NCBI RefSeq assembly: GCF_023544665.1
Contig: NZ_JAMJFL010000009.1
Location: 186,001-250,000 of the forward strand
Origin: Streptomyces sp. YS415
Lineage (GTDB): Bacteria > Actinomycetota > Actinomycetes > Streptomycetales > Streptomycetaceae
Direction: 5' to 3'
Length of the DNA stretch: 64,000 nucleotides
The position numbers and the translations under genes are program-made. Positions 52,150 through 60,353 of this stretch are shown piece by piece (within the stretch, counting starts at the first letter, position 1; every line of letters begins with the position of its first letter). The notes beneath the pieces were generated by a model. That model worked only from the letters and a program-made list of their open reading frames with translations. It searched no databases and had not been told where the DNA came from.

Positions 52150-55100
52150 CTAGTTGGTGCCGATCCGCGCCAGCAGGTCCACGATCCGGTTCTGCACCTC
52201 GGGGCTCGTCGACCGCTCCGCGAGGAACAGCACCGTCTCGCCCGAGGCGAGCCGCGGCAGGTCGGCCTGGTCCACGGCGGCGGTGTAGACGACCAGCGGA
52301 GTGCGGTTGAGCTGGCCGTTCGCGCGCAGCCAGTCGATGATCCCGGTGAACCCGGCCTGGCGGCGGTGCACCTGCATCAGGTCCATCACGACCAGGTTCG
52401 GCCGGAACTGCCCCGCCAGCGTCACCGCGTCCACATCGCTCGCGGCCCGCGCCACCTGCATCCCGCGCCGCTCCAGCGTCGCGGTCAGCGCCAGCGCGAT
52501 CTCCGCGTGCTCCTCGATCAGCAGCACCCGCGGCGGATGCTGCTCGCTGTCCCGGGGCGCCAGCGCCTTCAGCAGTACGGCGGGGTCGGCGCCGTACGCC
52601 GCCTCCCGCGAGGCCTGACCGAGCCCCGCCGTCACCATCACCGGCACCTCGGCGGCCACCGCGGCCTGCCGCAGGGACTGCAGGGCGGTACGGGTGATCG
52701 GACCGGTCAACGGGTCCACGAACAGCGCGGCCGGGAACGCCGCGATCTGCGCGTCCACCTCCTCGCGCGAGTGCACGATGACGGGCCGGTAGCCGCGGTC
52801 GCTCAGCGCCTGCTGCGTGGTGACGTCCGGGGCAGGCCACACCAGCAGCCGTCGCGGGTTGTCCAGTGGCTCCGGGGGCAGCTCGTCGTCCATCGGCTGC
52901 GGCCGCGGGGTGTCCGCGACCTCCACCGCGCCGCCCGGCCCGTCCAGCGGCTCGGGCCCCTCGGCGGCGTTCTCGTCCGGCGCGCCTATGGCGTACGACC
53001 GTCCCGTGCCCTCGGTGCCCTGCGCCAGCCGGGACTGCCCGGTCGGCGACGGCTGGGCCTGCGGCCGTGCCGTCTGCTCCGCCGGGGCCGCGCCCACCGC
53101 ATCGGGCCGCGTCCCCAGCTTGCGCCGACGGCCGCCGCCGTTCGTCTGGTGCGGGGGCGGCGTCGCCGACTGCTGCTGCACCTGCGCCGCCTGCCGTGTG
53201 AACGGCACGCCCTGGCCCAGGGTCCGCACACTGATCGCCCGCCCCTGCGTGGAGTTCGGATCCACGGGGGCGGCGGCCTCGGCGGGCAGCGGCTGCGCCG
53301 CGCGCGGCCTCTCGGCCTCCGGGGGCAACGGGGTGCCCTGGGACGGCGTCCCCTGCGCGGGGGTGCCCGCGACGGGCGCCGGCTGCGGCGGGGCGGGGTT
53401 CGGGGGTACGGCCGTACCGGCGCCGGTGGTGTCGTCCGCGCCGGGCCACGGCTGGGCGGCGACGGGGGTGCCCTGTGCCGGAGCGGCGGCCTCGGCGGGC
53501 AGCGGAAGCGCGGCGGGGGCCTGCGCCTCGGGGTGCGGCGCCGCGGGGGCTCCGGCCTCCGGGACCGGCTGCGCCACGGCCCGCCGACGGCGCCCGGTGG
53601 GGGCGCTCGTGGGATGAGGCTGCGGCGGCGTGTGGTCGTCGGCCTGATCGTGCGGTACGGCGTCGTGCCGGCCGTCGTCCGCGGCGGGGGCGGGGGCGGG
53701 GACTGGGACGGAGGCGGGGTGGGGTGCCGGGGGCTGGACTACTTGGGACTGGTTCGGAACCGGGGCCTGGCCGTGAGGAGGAACCGGAGCCTGGCCCTGG
53801 GCCGGAACCGGGCCGTGGCCCTGGACCGGAACCGGGCCGTGGCCCTGGACCGGAACCGGGCCGTGGCCCTGGGCCGGAACCGGGGCCTGAGGCGGCACCG
53901 GCGCCTGCTGCTCCGGCCGGTCCGCGTCGGCCGGAGGCAGGGCGAACACCGTACGAGGTCCCGCCTCCTGCGCGGCCGCACGCTCGTTCGCGGCCGCCAG
54001 CGCCCGCCGCCGGCGCCCGGTCGGCTGCCCGTCCTCGGCAGAGCCGGAGTCGATACCGGGGCCGGAACCGGGGCCGGAACCGGAGTCGATACCGGGGCCG
54101 GAGTCCGTGCCGGACCCGCCCTGCGCCGGAATCGGCCCGGACGAGACCGCGGGCAATGCCGGAGGCAGCGCGTGCTGTTCGCCGGAGTCCCGCCGGGCCC
54201 GCCGTCCGCCCGGCCCGGGCACGCCCTGCGGCGGCACCGTGCCGCCGAGACCGGTCCCCACGGCAGCGGTGCCCGCGGCATGCTCGGCGGCCGTGACCAC
54301 GGCGCCCTCGGACACCCCCGCGCCGGTGCCGTCCGCACCGGCGATCTCGGCCGGACGCCCGCGCCGCCGCCCCGTACCGCCGGACGCGTCGGCCGGTGCC
54401 TGCGCCTGAGCCGGAACGGGCGCCGCCTCCACCGCCCGCCGCCTGCGCCGTCCGGTCGGCGCGGACTCGGGCGCGGACTCGCTCCCGGCGCCGCCCGGCT
54501 GCCCGGCCACCTCGCTGTCCAGGAAGGCGTCCACGGAGGCTCGCCGGGCCCGCCGCCGCCCGCCGCCGGAGGTCTGCTCGACGGCTTCCGCCTCGGCCTC
54601 GGCCGGAGGGGCGACCAGGGCGACCTCGGAGCCCGGAACCGCCCCGGCGCCACCGCCGATCGGCACCTCCAGCACGAACGCGCTGCCGCTCATCCCGGGC
54701 ACCTCGTGGGTCTGCAGCACACCGCCGTGCGCCCGCACGATCCCGCGCACGATCGGCTCGTGCACCGGGTCTCCCCCGGGGTACGGCCCGCGCACCTCGA
54801 TCCGTACGACCTCACCGCGCTGCGCCGCCGCCACGACGACCGTGTTGTCCATGTAGCCGCCCGCCGACACGGGCGCGTTGCCGGTCGCGTCGACGCCCGC
54901 GACATCGGCGACCAGATGCGCCAGCGCGGTCGCGAGCATCCGGGAGTCGACCTCCGCCTCGATGGGCGGCGCGTGCACGGCGAACTGCACCCGGCCGGGG
55001 CCGATGAGTTCGACGGCCCCGTCGACACCGGCGGCGACCACGGCGTCGAGCATCACCTTCGTACGCGTGATCCCCTCGCTGCCGGTGTCGAGCCGCTGAT

Positions 55101-56307
55101 AGCCGAGGACGTTGTCGATGAGGGTGGTGATCCGGGAGTACCCGGCCGACAGATGGTGCAGCACCTGGTTGGCCTCGGGCCACAGCTGCCCCGCGTCGTC
55201 CGCGGCCAGCGCCGCCAGCTCGCGGCGCAGTTCGTCCAGCGGCCCGCGCAGCGACTGGGCGAGCAGTGTCAGCAGCTGCTCGTGCCGCCCGGCGAGGGCC
55301 TCGTAGCGGTCCTTCTCGCGCTCCCCGAGCGCCGCGTACCGCTCCTCGTTGGCGCCGAGTTCCTCCTCGTGCCGCTCCTGGAGCCCTTCCAGCTCGGTCA
55401 CGTGCTTCTGGCGCAGCGCGGTGAGCTCGGAGGCGTGCTCCTCGGAGAGCCGCTCCAGCTCCTCCTCGTGGCGCTTCTCGGCGGCGGCCTTCTCCGCGGC
55501 GAGGGCGTCGTAGGGCCGCCGGTCGGTGAAGGTCATCACGGCGCCGACGAGCTGGTCGCCGTCGCGCACGGGTGCGGTGGTCAGGTCGACCGCCACCTGC
55601 TCGCCGCTCTTGGCGAACAGCACCTGCCCGCGCACCCGGTGCTTGCGCCCGGAGCGCAGGGTGTCGGCGAGCGGGGACTCCTCGTACGGGAAGGGCGTGC
55701 CGTCGGGCCGGGAGTGCAGGACGAGGTCGTGCAGCTCGCGCCCGCCGAGGTCGCTGGCCCGGTACCCCAGTATCTGGGCGGCGGCCGGGTTGACCAGGAC
55801 GATCCGTCCGTCGGTGTCGGTGCCCACGACACCCTCGGCGGCGGCCCGCAGGATCATCTCGGTCTGCCGCTGCGAGCGGGCCAGCTCGGCCTCGGTGTCG
55901 ATGGTCCCGGACAGGTCACGGACGACGAGCATCAGCAGCTCGTCGCTGGTGTAGCCGTAACCGTCGTAGGCCTGCTGGCCGTTCTCCAGGTTCGCGGAGG
56001 TGACCTCGACGGGGAACTCGGTGCCGTCGGTGCGGCGGGCCATCATCCGGGTCGGCTTGGTCCGCCCGCGCGGGTCCATGTGGTCGGGCCGGCGCATGGA
56101 GCCCGGGATCAGCTTGGAGTCGAACTGCGGCAGCAGATCGAGCAGCCCGCGCCCCACCAGCGCGGTGCCCGGGGCCTCGAAGGCCTCCAGGGCGATGGTG
56201 TTGGCGTTGACGACGGTCCCGTTGGCGTTGACCAGCACCAACGCATCGGGCAGCGCGTCGAGTATGGCTGCGAGGCGAGCAGCGCCTCGGGATGGCCTGC
56301 TGCTCAC
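52150..56307 (-). CDS. Large PAS / degenerate histidine kinase / receiver protein
   Basis: The 1385-residue protein starts with two PAS domains (about 9-110 and 150-265), then a charged coiled coil (270-350). A kinase-like region follows in which the H-box reads QSLRGPL, so the phospho-accepting His is Gln at 351. The N and G boxes are also eroded. A ~580-residue Pro/Ala/Gln-rich disordered linker carries tandem repeats. The C-terminus has two receiver-like domains. The last keeps MDLMQ with its Asp and YTA, but the usual Lys is absent. It is probably a sensor scaffold rather than an active kinase. No response regulator is adjacent. Confidence 0.85.
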   Translation of the reverse strand: MSSRPSRGAARLAAILDALPDALVLVNANGTVVNANTIALEAFEAPGTALVGRGLLDLLPQFDSKLIPGSMRRPDHMDPRGRTKPTRMMARRTDGTEFPVEVTSANLENGQQAYDGYGYTSDELLMLVVRDLSGTIDTEAELARSQRQTEMILRAAAEGVVGTDTDGRIVLVNPAAAQILGYRASDLGGRELHDLVLHSRPDGTPFPYEESPLADTLRSGRKHRVRGQVLFAKSGEQVAVDLTTAPVRDGDQLVGAVMTFTDRRPYDALAAEKAAAEKRHEEELERLSEEHASELTALRQKHVTELEGLQERHEEELGANEERYAALGEREKDRYEALAGRHEQLLTLLAQSLRGPLDELRRELAALAADDAGQLWPEANQVLHHLSAGYSRITTLIDNVLGYQRLDTGSEGITRTKVMLDAVVAAGVDGAVELIGPGRVQFAVHAPPIEAEVDSRMLATALAHLVADVAGVDATGNAPVSAGGYMDNTVVVAAAQRGEVVRIEVRGPYPGGDPVHEPIVRGIVRAHGGVLQTHEVPGMSGSAFVLEVPIGGGAGAVPGSEVALVAPPAEAEAEAVEQTSGGGRRRARRASVDAFLDSEVAGQPGGAGSESAPESAPTGRRRRRAVEAAPVPAQAQAPADASGGTGRRRGRPAEIAGADGTGAGVSEGAVVTAAEHAAGTAAVGTGLGGTVPPQGVPGPGGRRARRDSGEQHALPPALPAVSSGPIPAQGGSGTDSGPGIDSGSGPGSGPGIDSGSAEDGQPTGRRRRALAAANERAAAQEAGPRTVFALPPADADRPEQQAPVPPQAPVPAQGHGPVPVQGHGPVPVQGHGPVPAQGQAPVPPHGQAPVPNQSQVVQPPAPHPASVPVPAPAPAADDGRHDAVPHDQADDHTPPQPHPTSAPTGRRRRAVAQPVPEAGAPAAPHPEAQAPAALPLPAEAAAPAQGTPVAAQPWPGADDTTGAGTAVPPNPAPPQPAPVAGTPAQGTPSQGTPLPPEAERPRAAQPLPAEAAAPVDPNSTQGRAISVRTLGQGVPFTRQAAQVQQQSATPPPHQTNGGGRRRKLGTRPDAVGAAPAEQTARPQAQPSPTGQSRLAQGTEGTGRSYAIGAPDENAAEGPEPLDGPGGAVEVADTPRPQPMDDELPPEPLDNPRRLLVWPAPDVTTQQALSDRGYRPVIVHSREEVDAQIAAFPAALFVDPLTGPITRTALQSLRQAAVAAEVPVMVTAGLGQASREAAYGADPAVLLKALAPRDSEQHPPRVLLIEEHAEIALALTATLERRGMQVARAASDVDAVTLAGQFRPNLVVMDLMQVHRRQAGFTGIIDWLRANGQLNRTPLVVYTAAVDQADLPRLASGETVLFLAERSTSPEVQNRIVDLLARIGTN
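53770..53895. repeat. Tandem 24-bp coding repeats (QGHGPVPV)
   Basis: In the disordered linker of the PAS protein, a 24-base unit encoding about PVQGHGPV is repeated several times (about 53770-53895). Copies are nearly identical at base level. Such repeats can expand or contract by slippage and lie in frame, so the protein length would vary. Confidence 0.75.
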
Positions 56308-56539
56308 GAGACGCTTCCCTCCTGTTACCGCACCTTGCCGACCGCTCGGGCCATCTTGCCAACCTGCCCGCGACGTGTCACGCGAGGGAGTCTAAGGGCT
56401 GGGGGTGTGATGGCGGCCCCGGATGAGAGGGAGGTCGCACGACGAAGTGACCCAGAACGTATGAGCGCGTCCGCGAGCAGCCCGCTCACGGCCCGCTTGC
56501 TTCGCGAGACCTTCGCGGGACATTTACCCGGTCGCTGCG

Positions 56540-57118
56540 TCACACGCGGCCGGCCCGCCGCAGGTCGGGCAGGACGGGAACCATCCGGTCCCAGCGGGCG
56601 ATCTCGCACCCGTCACCCCGGTCGAACCGCGCGTCCACCGGCCGCCCGCGCCAGGTCCCGGTGACATGAGCGGTGGCCGCCCCGCCGTACTGCATGGTGC
56701 ACACGCTGCCCCGCGGTACGGGGGAGAAGGCGTCCTTGCCCCAGCGGGCCCCGCGGTCGAGGGCCGCGCAGGCGCCGGAGACGTCGGGATGGTCGCCGCC
56801 GCCGGGGTGGCAGTACAGCTCGTACCGCCCGTCGGCACCGCCGCCGGCGTTCCGGACGGTGACGGTGAGGTGGTCACCGGAGCGGGCGGTGGCCGGAGGT
56901 ACGGCAGCGGTGGGCACGGCGGAGATGACGGAAGCGGCGAGCCCCGGCACAGCGGGGCCCGCGACGGCCGGGCCGGTGGCCGCGACGGATCCGGTGGCGA
57001 CCACCGAGCCGGTGGCGACGACCGAGCCGGTGGCGACGACCAGGAACCGGCTCAGCCGGCGGGTGCGGGAGGGACGGGGGGCGCGATGGCCGCCGGAGGG
57101 GCGGGAGACCTGCAACAT
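56540..57118 (-). CDS. Subtilisin-inhibitor-like (SSI) secreted protein
   Basis: The 192-residue protein has a long N-terminal leader with an unusual repeat of VVATGS in its hydrophobic segment, then an SSI domain at about 85-192. The family signature is present as YCHPGGGDHPDVSGACAAL, with further Cys in SVCTMQYGG and GDGCEIAR, enough for two disulphides. By alignment with SSI, the reactive-site P1 residue would be Met in CTMQ. SSI proteins inhibit secreted subtilisin-type proteases. The C-terminus ends in VPVLPDLRRAGRV, longer than usual. The ATG at 57118 sets the signal peptide. Confidence 0.82.
   Translation of the reverse strand: MLQVSRPSGGHRAPRPSRTRRLSRFLVVATGSVVATGSVVATGSVAATGPAVAGPAVPGLAASVISAVPTAAVPPATARSGDHLTVTVRNAGGGADGRYELYCHPGGGDHPDVSGACAALDRGARWGKDAFSPVPRGSVCTMQYGGAATAHVTGTWRGRPVDARFDRGDGCEIARWDRMVPVLPDLRRAGRV
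56995..57048. repeat. Tandem 18-bp repeat encoding VVATGS in the SSI leader
   Basis: The unit GGTGGCGACGACCGAGCC recurs about three times in the hydrophobic leader of the SSI-like protein, encoding VATGSV copies. It resembles a slippage-prone signal-peptide repeat. Confidence 0.7.
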
Positions 57119-57214
57119 GACCTGACTAACGCCCCGCGCGCCGGGACGTTGCGCCCCTGCCCGACCAGCGACAAGGGCTTTGCCCCACACCCCGCCTGCC
57201 TAGTACCGTGGGGG

Positions 57215-57266
57215 GCGATTGGTGACACCGCGCTCGACTGTGTCATCATCGGCACGCACCAATCGC
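57215..57266. promoter_or_regulatory. Inverted repeat upstream of tRNA-Ser
   Basis: GCGATTGGTG (57215-57224) pairs with CACCAATCGC (57257-57266). Inside, TGACAC (57223-57228) pairs with GTGTCA (57240-57245), with two bases shared. It lies 22 bases upstream of the tRNA and may be a promoter-linked structure. Confidence 0.45.
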
Positions 57267-57287
57267 GCTCGCGCGTGCGGATGTGCT

Positions 57288-57378
57288 GGAGGCGTCGCCT
57301 AGTCCGGTCTATGGCGCCGCACTGCTAATGCGGTTTGGGCCTCAAAGCCCATCGAGGGTTCAAATCCCTCCGCCTCCG
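57288..57378 (+). tRNA. tRNA-Ser (anticodon GCT)
   Basis: The type II tRNA shows acceptor arms GGAGGCG/CGCCTCC, anticodon stem CCGCA/TGCGG with loop CTGCTAA, a long variable arm and T arm GAGGG-TTCAAAT-CCCTC. Discriminator is G at 57378 and CCA is not encoded. It reads AGY codons. It is the regular form of the GCT tRNA. Confidence 0.93.
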
Positions 57379-57389
57379 CCGTAGATCAC

Positions 57390-57417
57390 GAAGCCCCGGT
57401 CACCCGACCGGGGCTTC
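57390..57417. terminator. Terminator after tRNA-Ser
   Basis: GAAGCCCCGGTC (57390-57401) pairs with GACCGGGGCTTC (57406-57417) around ACCC. The 12-bp stem sits 12 bases after the tRNA. Confidence 0.8.
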
Positions 57418-57563
57418 AGTGTTTCCCGACCGCTCCAGAGCTGTTTTCGCAGGTCACAAGGGGTATGGCCAATGGATTTCACATGGCGGCGGCAGTCATG
57501 TAATGTTCTTCCTGTCGCCGCGAGCGGCCCGGAAGGGCAAGGAGCGGCGGGAAAACAGAACAA

Positions 57564-57636
57564 GCACTCGTAGCTTAACGGATAGAGCATCTGACTACGG
57601 ATCAGAAGGTTGCAGGTTCGAATCCTGCCGAGTGCA
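57564..57636 (+). tRNA. tRNA-Arg (anticodon ACG)
   Basis: Acceptor arms GCACTCG/CGAGTGC, D arm, anticodon stem TCTGA/TCAGA with loop CTACGGA and T arm GCAGG-TTCGAAT-CCTGC are readable. Discriminator is A. CCA is not encoded. The A34 should be edited to inosine to read CGU, CGC and CGA. Confidence 0.95.
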
Positions 57637-57642
57637 CATCGA

Positions 57643-57674
57643 CAGGAAGCCCCGGAGAGATCCGGGGCTTCCTG
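57643..57674. terminator. Terminator after tRNA-Arg
   Basis: CAGGAAGCCCCGGA (57643-57656) pairs with TCCGGGGCTTCCTG (57661-57674) around GAGA. The 14-bp stem is 6 bases after the tRNA and shares the GAAGCCCCGG core with the terminator at 57390. Confidence 0.85.
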
Positions 57675-57693
57675 CGTTATGGGGCGGCTTCGG

Positions 57694-58176
57694 TCAGGCG
57701 AGGGTGGCCGCGTTCTTCGGGGTGAGGGAGAACCTGATCGGTGCCGGGCGGGACGGTGCCGATTTCACCGGGGCGGTGGCGTCGCCCGTGAAGACGAACA
57801 GCCGCAGCACCAGGAAGCGGCCGATCCCGGCGAGTGCGGCGGCGGTGAGGTAGACCGTCTGCTCCCACAGCAGGGTGGGGGACGGCTCCACCAGGTGCAG
57901 GAGCAGGATCGCGGCGGACGTCACCGCGTACGCCACCGCCGCGGAGCCCGCCGACTGCAGGTGCCGGCGCAGGCCCGGCCGGCTGCCCGTGCCGAAGGTG
58001 AACAGGGCGTGCAGCTCGGTGCAGAGCAGCGTGGAGGCCACGGTGATCAGCGCGTTGGCCACCGCCCACGGCATCGAGTGCGCCAGCAGCGGCACCGTGG
58101 CTCCGGAGGCCAGTCCGACGCCGCCCCCGCACACCACGAACCGGGCGAAGGACGCGAGCGGTGACGGCGACGTCAT
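57694..58176 (-). CDS. GtrA-family membrane protein
   Basis: The 160-residue protein has four hydrophobic helices with the GtrA block FARFVVCGGGVGLASGATVPLLA and a later AALAGIGRFLVLRLFVF. GtrA proteins help flip polyprenyl-linked sugars for surface glycan synthesis. No glycosyltransferase is adjacent. A GT2-GtrA fusion lies at 62773. The ATG at 58176 follows AAGGA, and the frame remains open to 58248. Confidence 0.85.
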   Translation of the reverse strand: MTSPSPLASFARFVVCGGGVGLASGATVPLLAHSMPWAVANALITVASTLLCTELHALFTFGTGSRPGLRRHLQSAGSAAVAYAVTSAAILLLHLVEPSPTLLWEQTVYLTAAALAGIGRFLVLRLFVFTGDATAPVKSAPSRPAPIRFSLTPKNAATLA

Positions 58177-58359
58177 GGAACGTCCTTCCGGGGAGGGGGC
58201 GTTGAGCCGGAGCGGCGGCTTACGGCTGTCGTGTTCCGCCGTGTCCAACGATCCCGTGATCCCGGTTCCCGCACGAGGAGGTGAGCTCCCCGATCGGGGG
58301 TGTGGCCAGCCCTACCAAGGCAGTTGGGTCCGCTCCAGGTACGGCGTCCTGCGTGAGTC

Positions 58360-58839
58360 TCAGCCGTCGCCCTGCCGGAGCTCGTCGATGTACTGCTGGG
58401 CCAGCCCCGTGGTCCGGGTGAACCAGTCGGTCAGTACGGCGATCTCGTCGGGCGAGTAGTCGGCGAACAGGGCGTTGAGGCGGCCGTAGTAGGGCCCGTA
58501 CAGCGCCTCCACGCGCGTGACGGCGTCCGGTACCGCGGCCACGCGGACCCGGCGCCGGTCGGCCGGGTCGGGGACGCGGGTGATGTAGCCGCCGCGCTCG
58601 AGCCGGTTGAGGATGCCGGTCATCGCGCCGGTGGTGACGTGGGCGTGCTCGGCGAGGTCGCCCGCGGTGAGCAGGTTCTCGCCCGCCTTCAGGACGCAGG
58701 CGAAGCAGAGCAGGTCGGTGATGTTCAGGCCCAGCCGCTGGGCCATCTCCTGCTGGCCGAGCAGATGGGCCGCGATGAGGGAGTCCATCGCCTCCAGCGC
58801 CTGGGCTGGGGTGGCGGCGGGGCGCGACGTGGCGGACAT
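58360..58839 (-). CDS. MarR-family transcriptional regulator
   Basis: The 159-residue protein has a winged helix (about 50-110: LTAGDLAEHAHVTTGAMTGILNRLERGGYITRVPDPADRRRVRVA) with the conserved MarR DRR wing. Dimerisation helices flank it. MarR proteins repress efflux or stress genes and release on ligand binding. It is divergent to the HGxxPAAW-like gene, and a palindrome at 58885-58899 lies in the shared promoter gap. That gene is the likeliest target. Confidence 0.9.
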   Translation of the reverse strand: MSATSRPAATPAQALEAMDSLIAAHLLGQQEMAQRLGLNITDLLCFACVLKAGENLLTAGDLAEHAHVTTGAMTGILNRLERGGYITRVPDPADRRRVRVAAVPDAVTRVEALYGPYYGRLNALFADYSPDEIAVLTDWFTRTTGLAQQYIDELRQGDG

Positions 58840-58884
58840 GAGGGTGTTATTACCTTAGCTCGTGAGGGATTTCTGCGCTAAACT

Positions 58885-58899
58885 TCTTACGAGGTAAGA
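58885..58899. promoter_or_regulatory. Candidate MarR operator
   Basis: TCTTAC and GTAAGA are perfect 6-base arms around GAG. The palindrome lies between the divergent MarR and HGxxPAAW-like genes, near the likely promoters. A related half site TTACCTTA occurs at 58851-58858. Confidence 0.55.
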
Positions 58900-58930
58900 G
58901 GTTCTGCTGGCTTCGAGGTGGGGCGGATAC

Positions 58931-59302
58931 GTGAGCGCACATCAGTATGACCACGGACATACGGTCGCGGGGTGGACCGGCTTCGGCATAGCGACCGTCG
59001 GAACCGCGGCACTGGGCGTCGGCGTCTGCACGGTGTCCGGCGCCTGGCTGGCCCTCGGCTTCGTGATCGTGGCCGGGGCCCTGCTGGTCACCTGGACGCT
59101 GCATCTCGCGGGATGGGGGAAGCCGTCGGGACGGCGGCCGCGGGAGGAGTGGCCGATGCGGGCGCGCGACTCGCAGGCGCGTCAGGGGCACGCCGGGTGC
59201 CTGGGGTGCCGGCTGGCCGGACGGGGGCGCCGGGAGGTGGTCCCCGACGTGGTGACGGTGCCCGCGAGTGAGCCGGTACTCCTGGCGTCCGCCGCCGAGT
59301 GA
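58931..59302 (+). CDS. Small conserved membrane protein (HGxxPAAW-like)
   Basis: The 123-residue protein has two hydrophobic helices preceded by the block YDHGHTVAGWTGFGIATVG, resembling the actinobacterial HGxxPAAW family often seen near trp genes. The C-terminal 50 residues are basic and contain CLGC. Its function is unknown. The GTG at 58931 follows GAGGTGGGG. It faces the MarR gene and may be regulated by it. Confidence 0.72.
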   Translation: MSAHQYDHGHTVAGWTGFGIATVGTAALGVGVCTVSGAWLALGFVIVAGALLVTWTLHLAGWGKPSGRRPREEWPMRARDSQARQGHAGCLGCRLAGRGRREVVPDVVTVPASEPVLLASAAE

Positions 59303-59366
59303 ACGGGCCTGTCCCGTACGGCCGTCCCCAGGCCGTTGTCAGTCCCCCCGCCTAGTCTCGACGGTG

Positions 59367-60245
59367 ATGGAACAGGCGTCGTGGATGTGTTCGGGGCTGC
59401 GGTGGTCGTCTGCGACGGGGCCCGTGCTGGAGTGGGACGGCGGGCGGCGCAGTGCGCTGGTCCGGGGGAAGCGTGTCGCCTTCGGGGTGGCGGGAGGGGG
59501 TGTGCGGACGTGCATCGGGGCCAGGGGGCATGCCTGTCCCGTGCGGGCCCCCGTGCCGGGGCGCAGTGTCGGCGGGCGGTGCGAGGAGTGTGCCCGGCTG
59601 GACCGTGCGCACTCGGTGGCTGCGGACACCCTCGCCGACGATCCCCGGCCGTACCGCGTCTATCTGGCCTGGTTCGGGACCGGCCTGGTCAAGGTCGGGA
59701 TCACCGCCGAGGAACGGGGCTCGGCGCGCCTTCTTGAGCAGGGTGCGGTCTGTTTCAGCTGGCTGGGCACCGGGCCGCTGATGGCCGCCCGGCGGACCGA
59801 GGAGCTGCTGCGGGCCGCGCTGCGCGTGCCCGACCGGATTCCGTACGCCGACAAGCGGGCCGTACGCTCCGCCCTTCCCGGCACCGAGGGCGAGCGGTCC
59901 GCGGAGCTGGAGCGGCTGCATGCGCAGGCCCTCGCTCTTCCCGCCTGGCCGGACTCCCTCACCCCCGCGCCCTGCCGCCCCGTCGATCACGTGCACGCCT
60001 TCGGCCTCACGGGCCTCCCGCCCGCCGCCGGAGAAGTCACCGAACTGGTCGCCGGCGCCGCCCTCCACGGCCAACTCCTCGCCGCGGCAGGCCCCGACCT
60101 CCATCTGCGGACGCCGGACGGAGTCGTCGTCCTCGACACCCGCCTGCTCCGAGGCTGGCCCCTGATACCCGCGACGGACGACGCCCCGCCCTTCCCGATC
60201 CGTGAACCGAAGCCGGCCCACCCGCCCCAGGAGGGCCTGTTCTGA
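59367..60245 (+). CDS. DUF2797 protein
   Basis: The 292-residue protein matches, from memory, the DUF2797 family. It has four Cys in a possible zinc site (RTCIGARGHACPV and GGRCEECARLD). The core reads YRVYLAWFGTGLVKVGITAEERGSARLLEQGAV, similar to a GIY-YIG-like fold. Function is unproven. The ATG at 59367 is used, and a GTG one codon upstream is also possible. Transcription continues toward the two-component genes. Confidence 0.72.
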   Translation: MEQASWMCSGLRWSSATGPVLEWDGGRRSALVRGKRVAFGVAGGGVRTCIGARGHACPVRAPVPGRSVGGRCEECARLDRAHSVAADTLADDPRPYRVYLAWFGTGLVKVGITAEERGSARLLEQGAVCFSWLGTGPLMAARRTEELLRAALRVPDRIPYADKRAVRSALPGTEGERSAELERLHAQALALPAWPDSLTPAPCRPVDHVHAFGLTGLPPAAGEVTELVAGAALHGQLLAAAGPDLHLRTPDGVVVLDTRLLRGWPLIPATDDAPPFPIREPKPAHPPQEGLF

Positions 60246-60256
60246 ACCAGGACGCC

Positions 60257-60339
60257 CTGAGAACCTCCCGGAAAACCTGACCGAGAACCCCCTGTGTGTT
60301 TCTCAGGGAAATCACAGGTTGCCGAAAGTGTGTTCTCAG
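60257..60339. promoter_or_regulatory. Three copies of a TTCTCAG motif before the response regulator
   Basis: CTGAGAAC at 60257-60264 (inverted), TTCTCAG at 60300-60306 and TTCTCAG at 60333-60339 occur in the leader of the response-regulator gene. The last two have similar flanks GTGTGTTT and GTGTGTT. OmpR-type regulators often bind direct repeats upstream of their own operon. Confidence 0.45.
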
Positions 60340-60353
60340 AGGGGACCGACAGC

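Noticed and set aside
53770..53895. CRISPR-like array from 24-bp repeats
   Set aside because: The repeats are in frame within a coding gene, have no unique spacers and there are no cas genes.
52366..56664. 1432-residue plus-strand frame opposite the PAS protein gene
   Set aside because: It is antisense to a gene with clear PAS and receiver domains, is dominated by Arg/Gly/Leu/Val and shows no domain.
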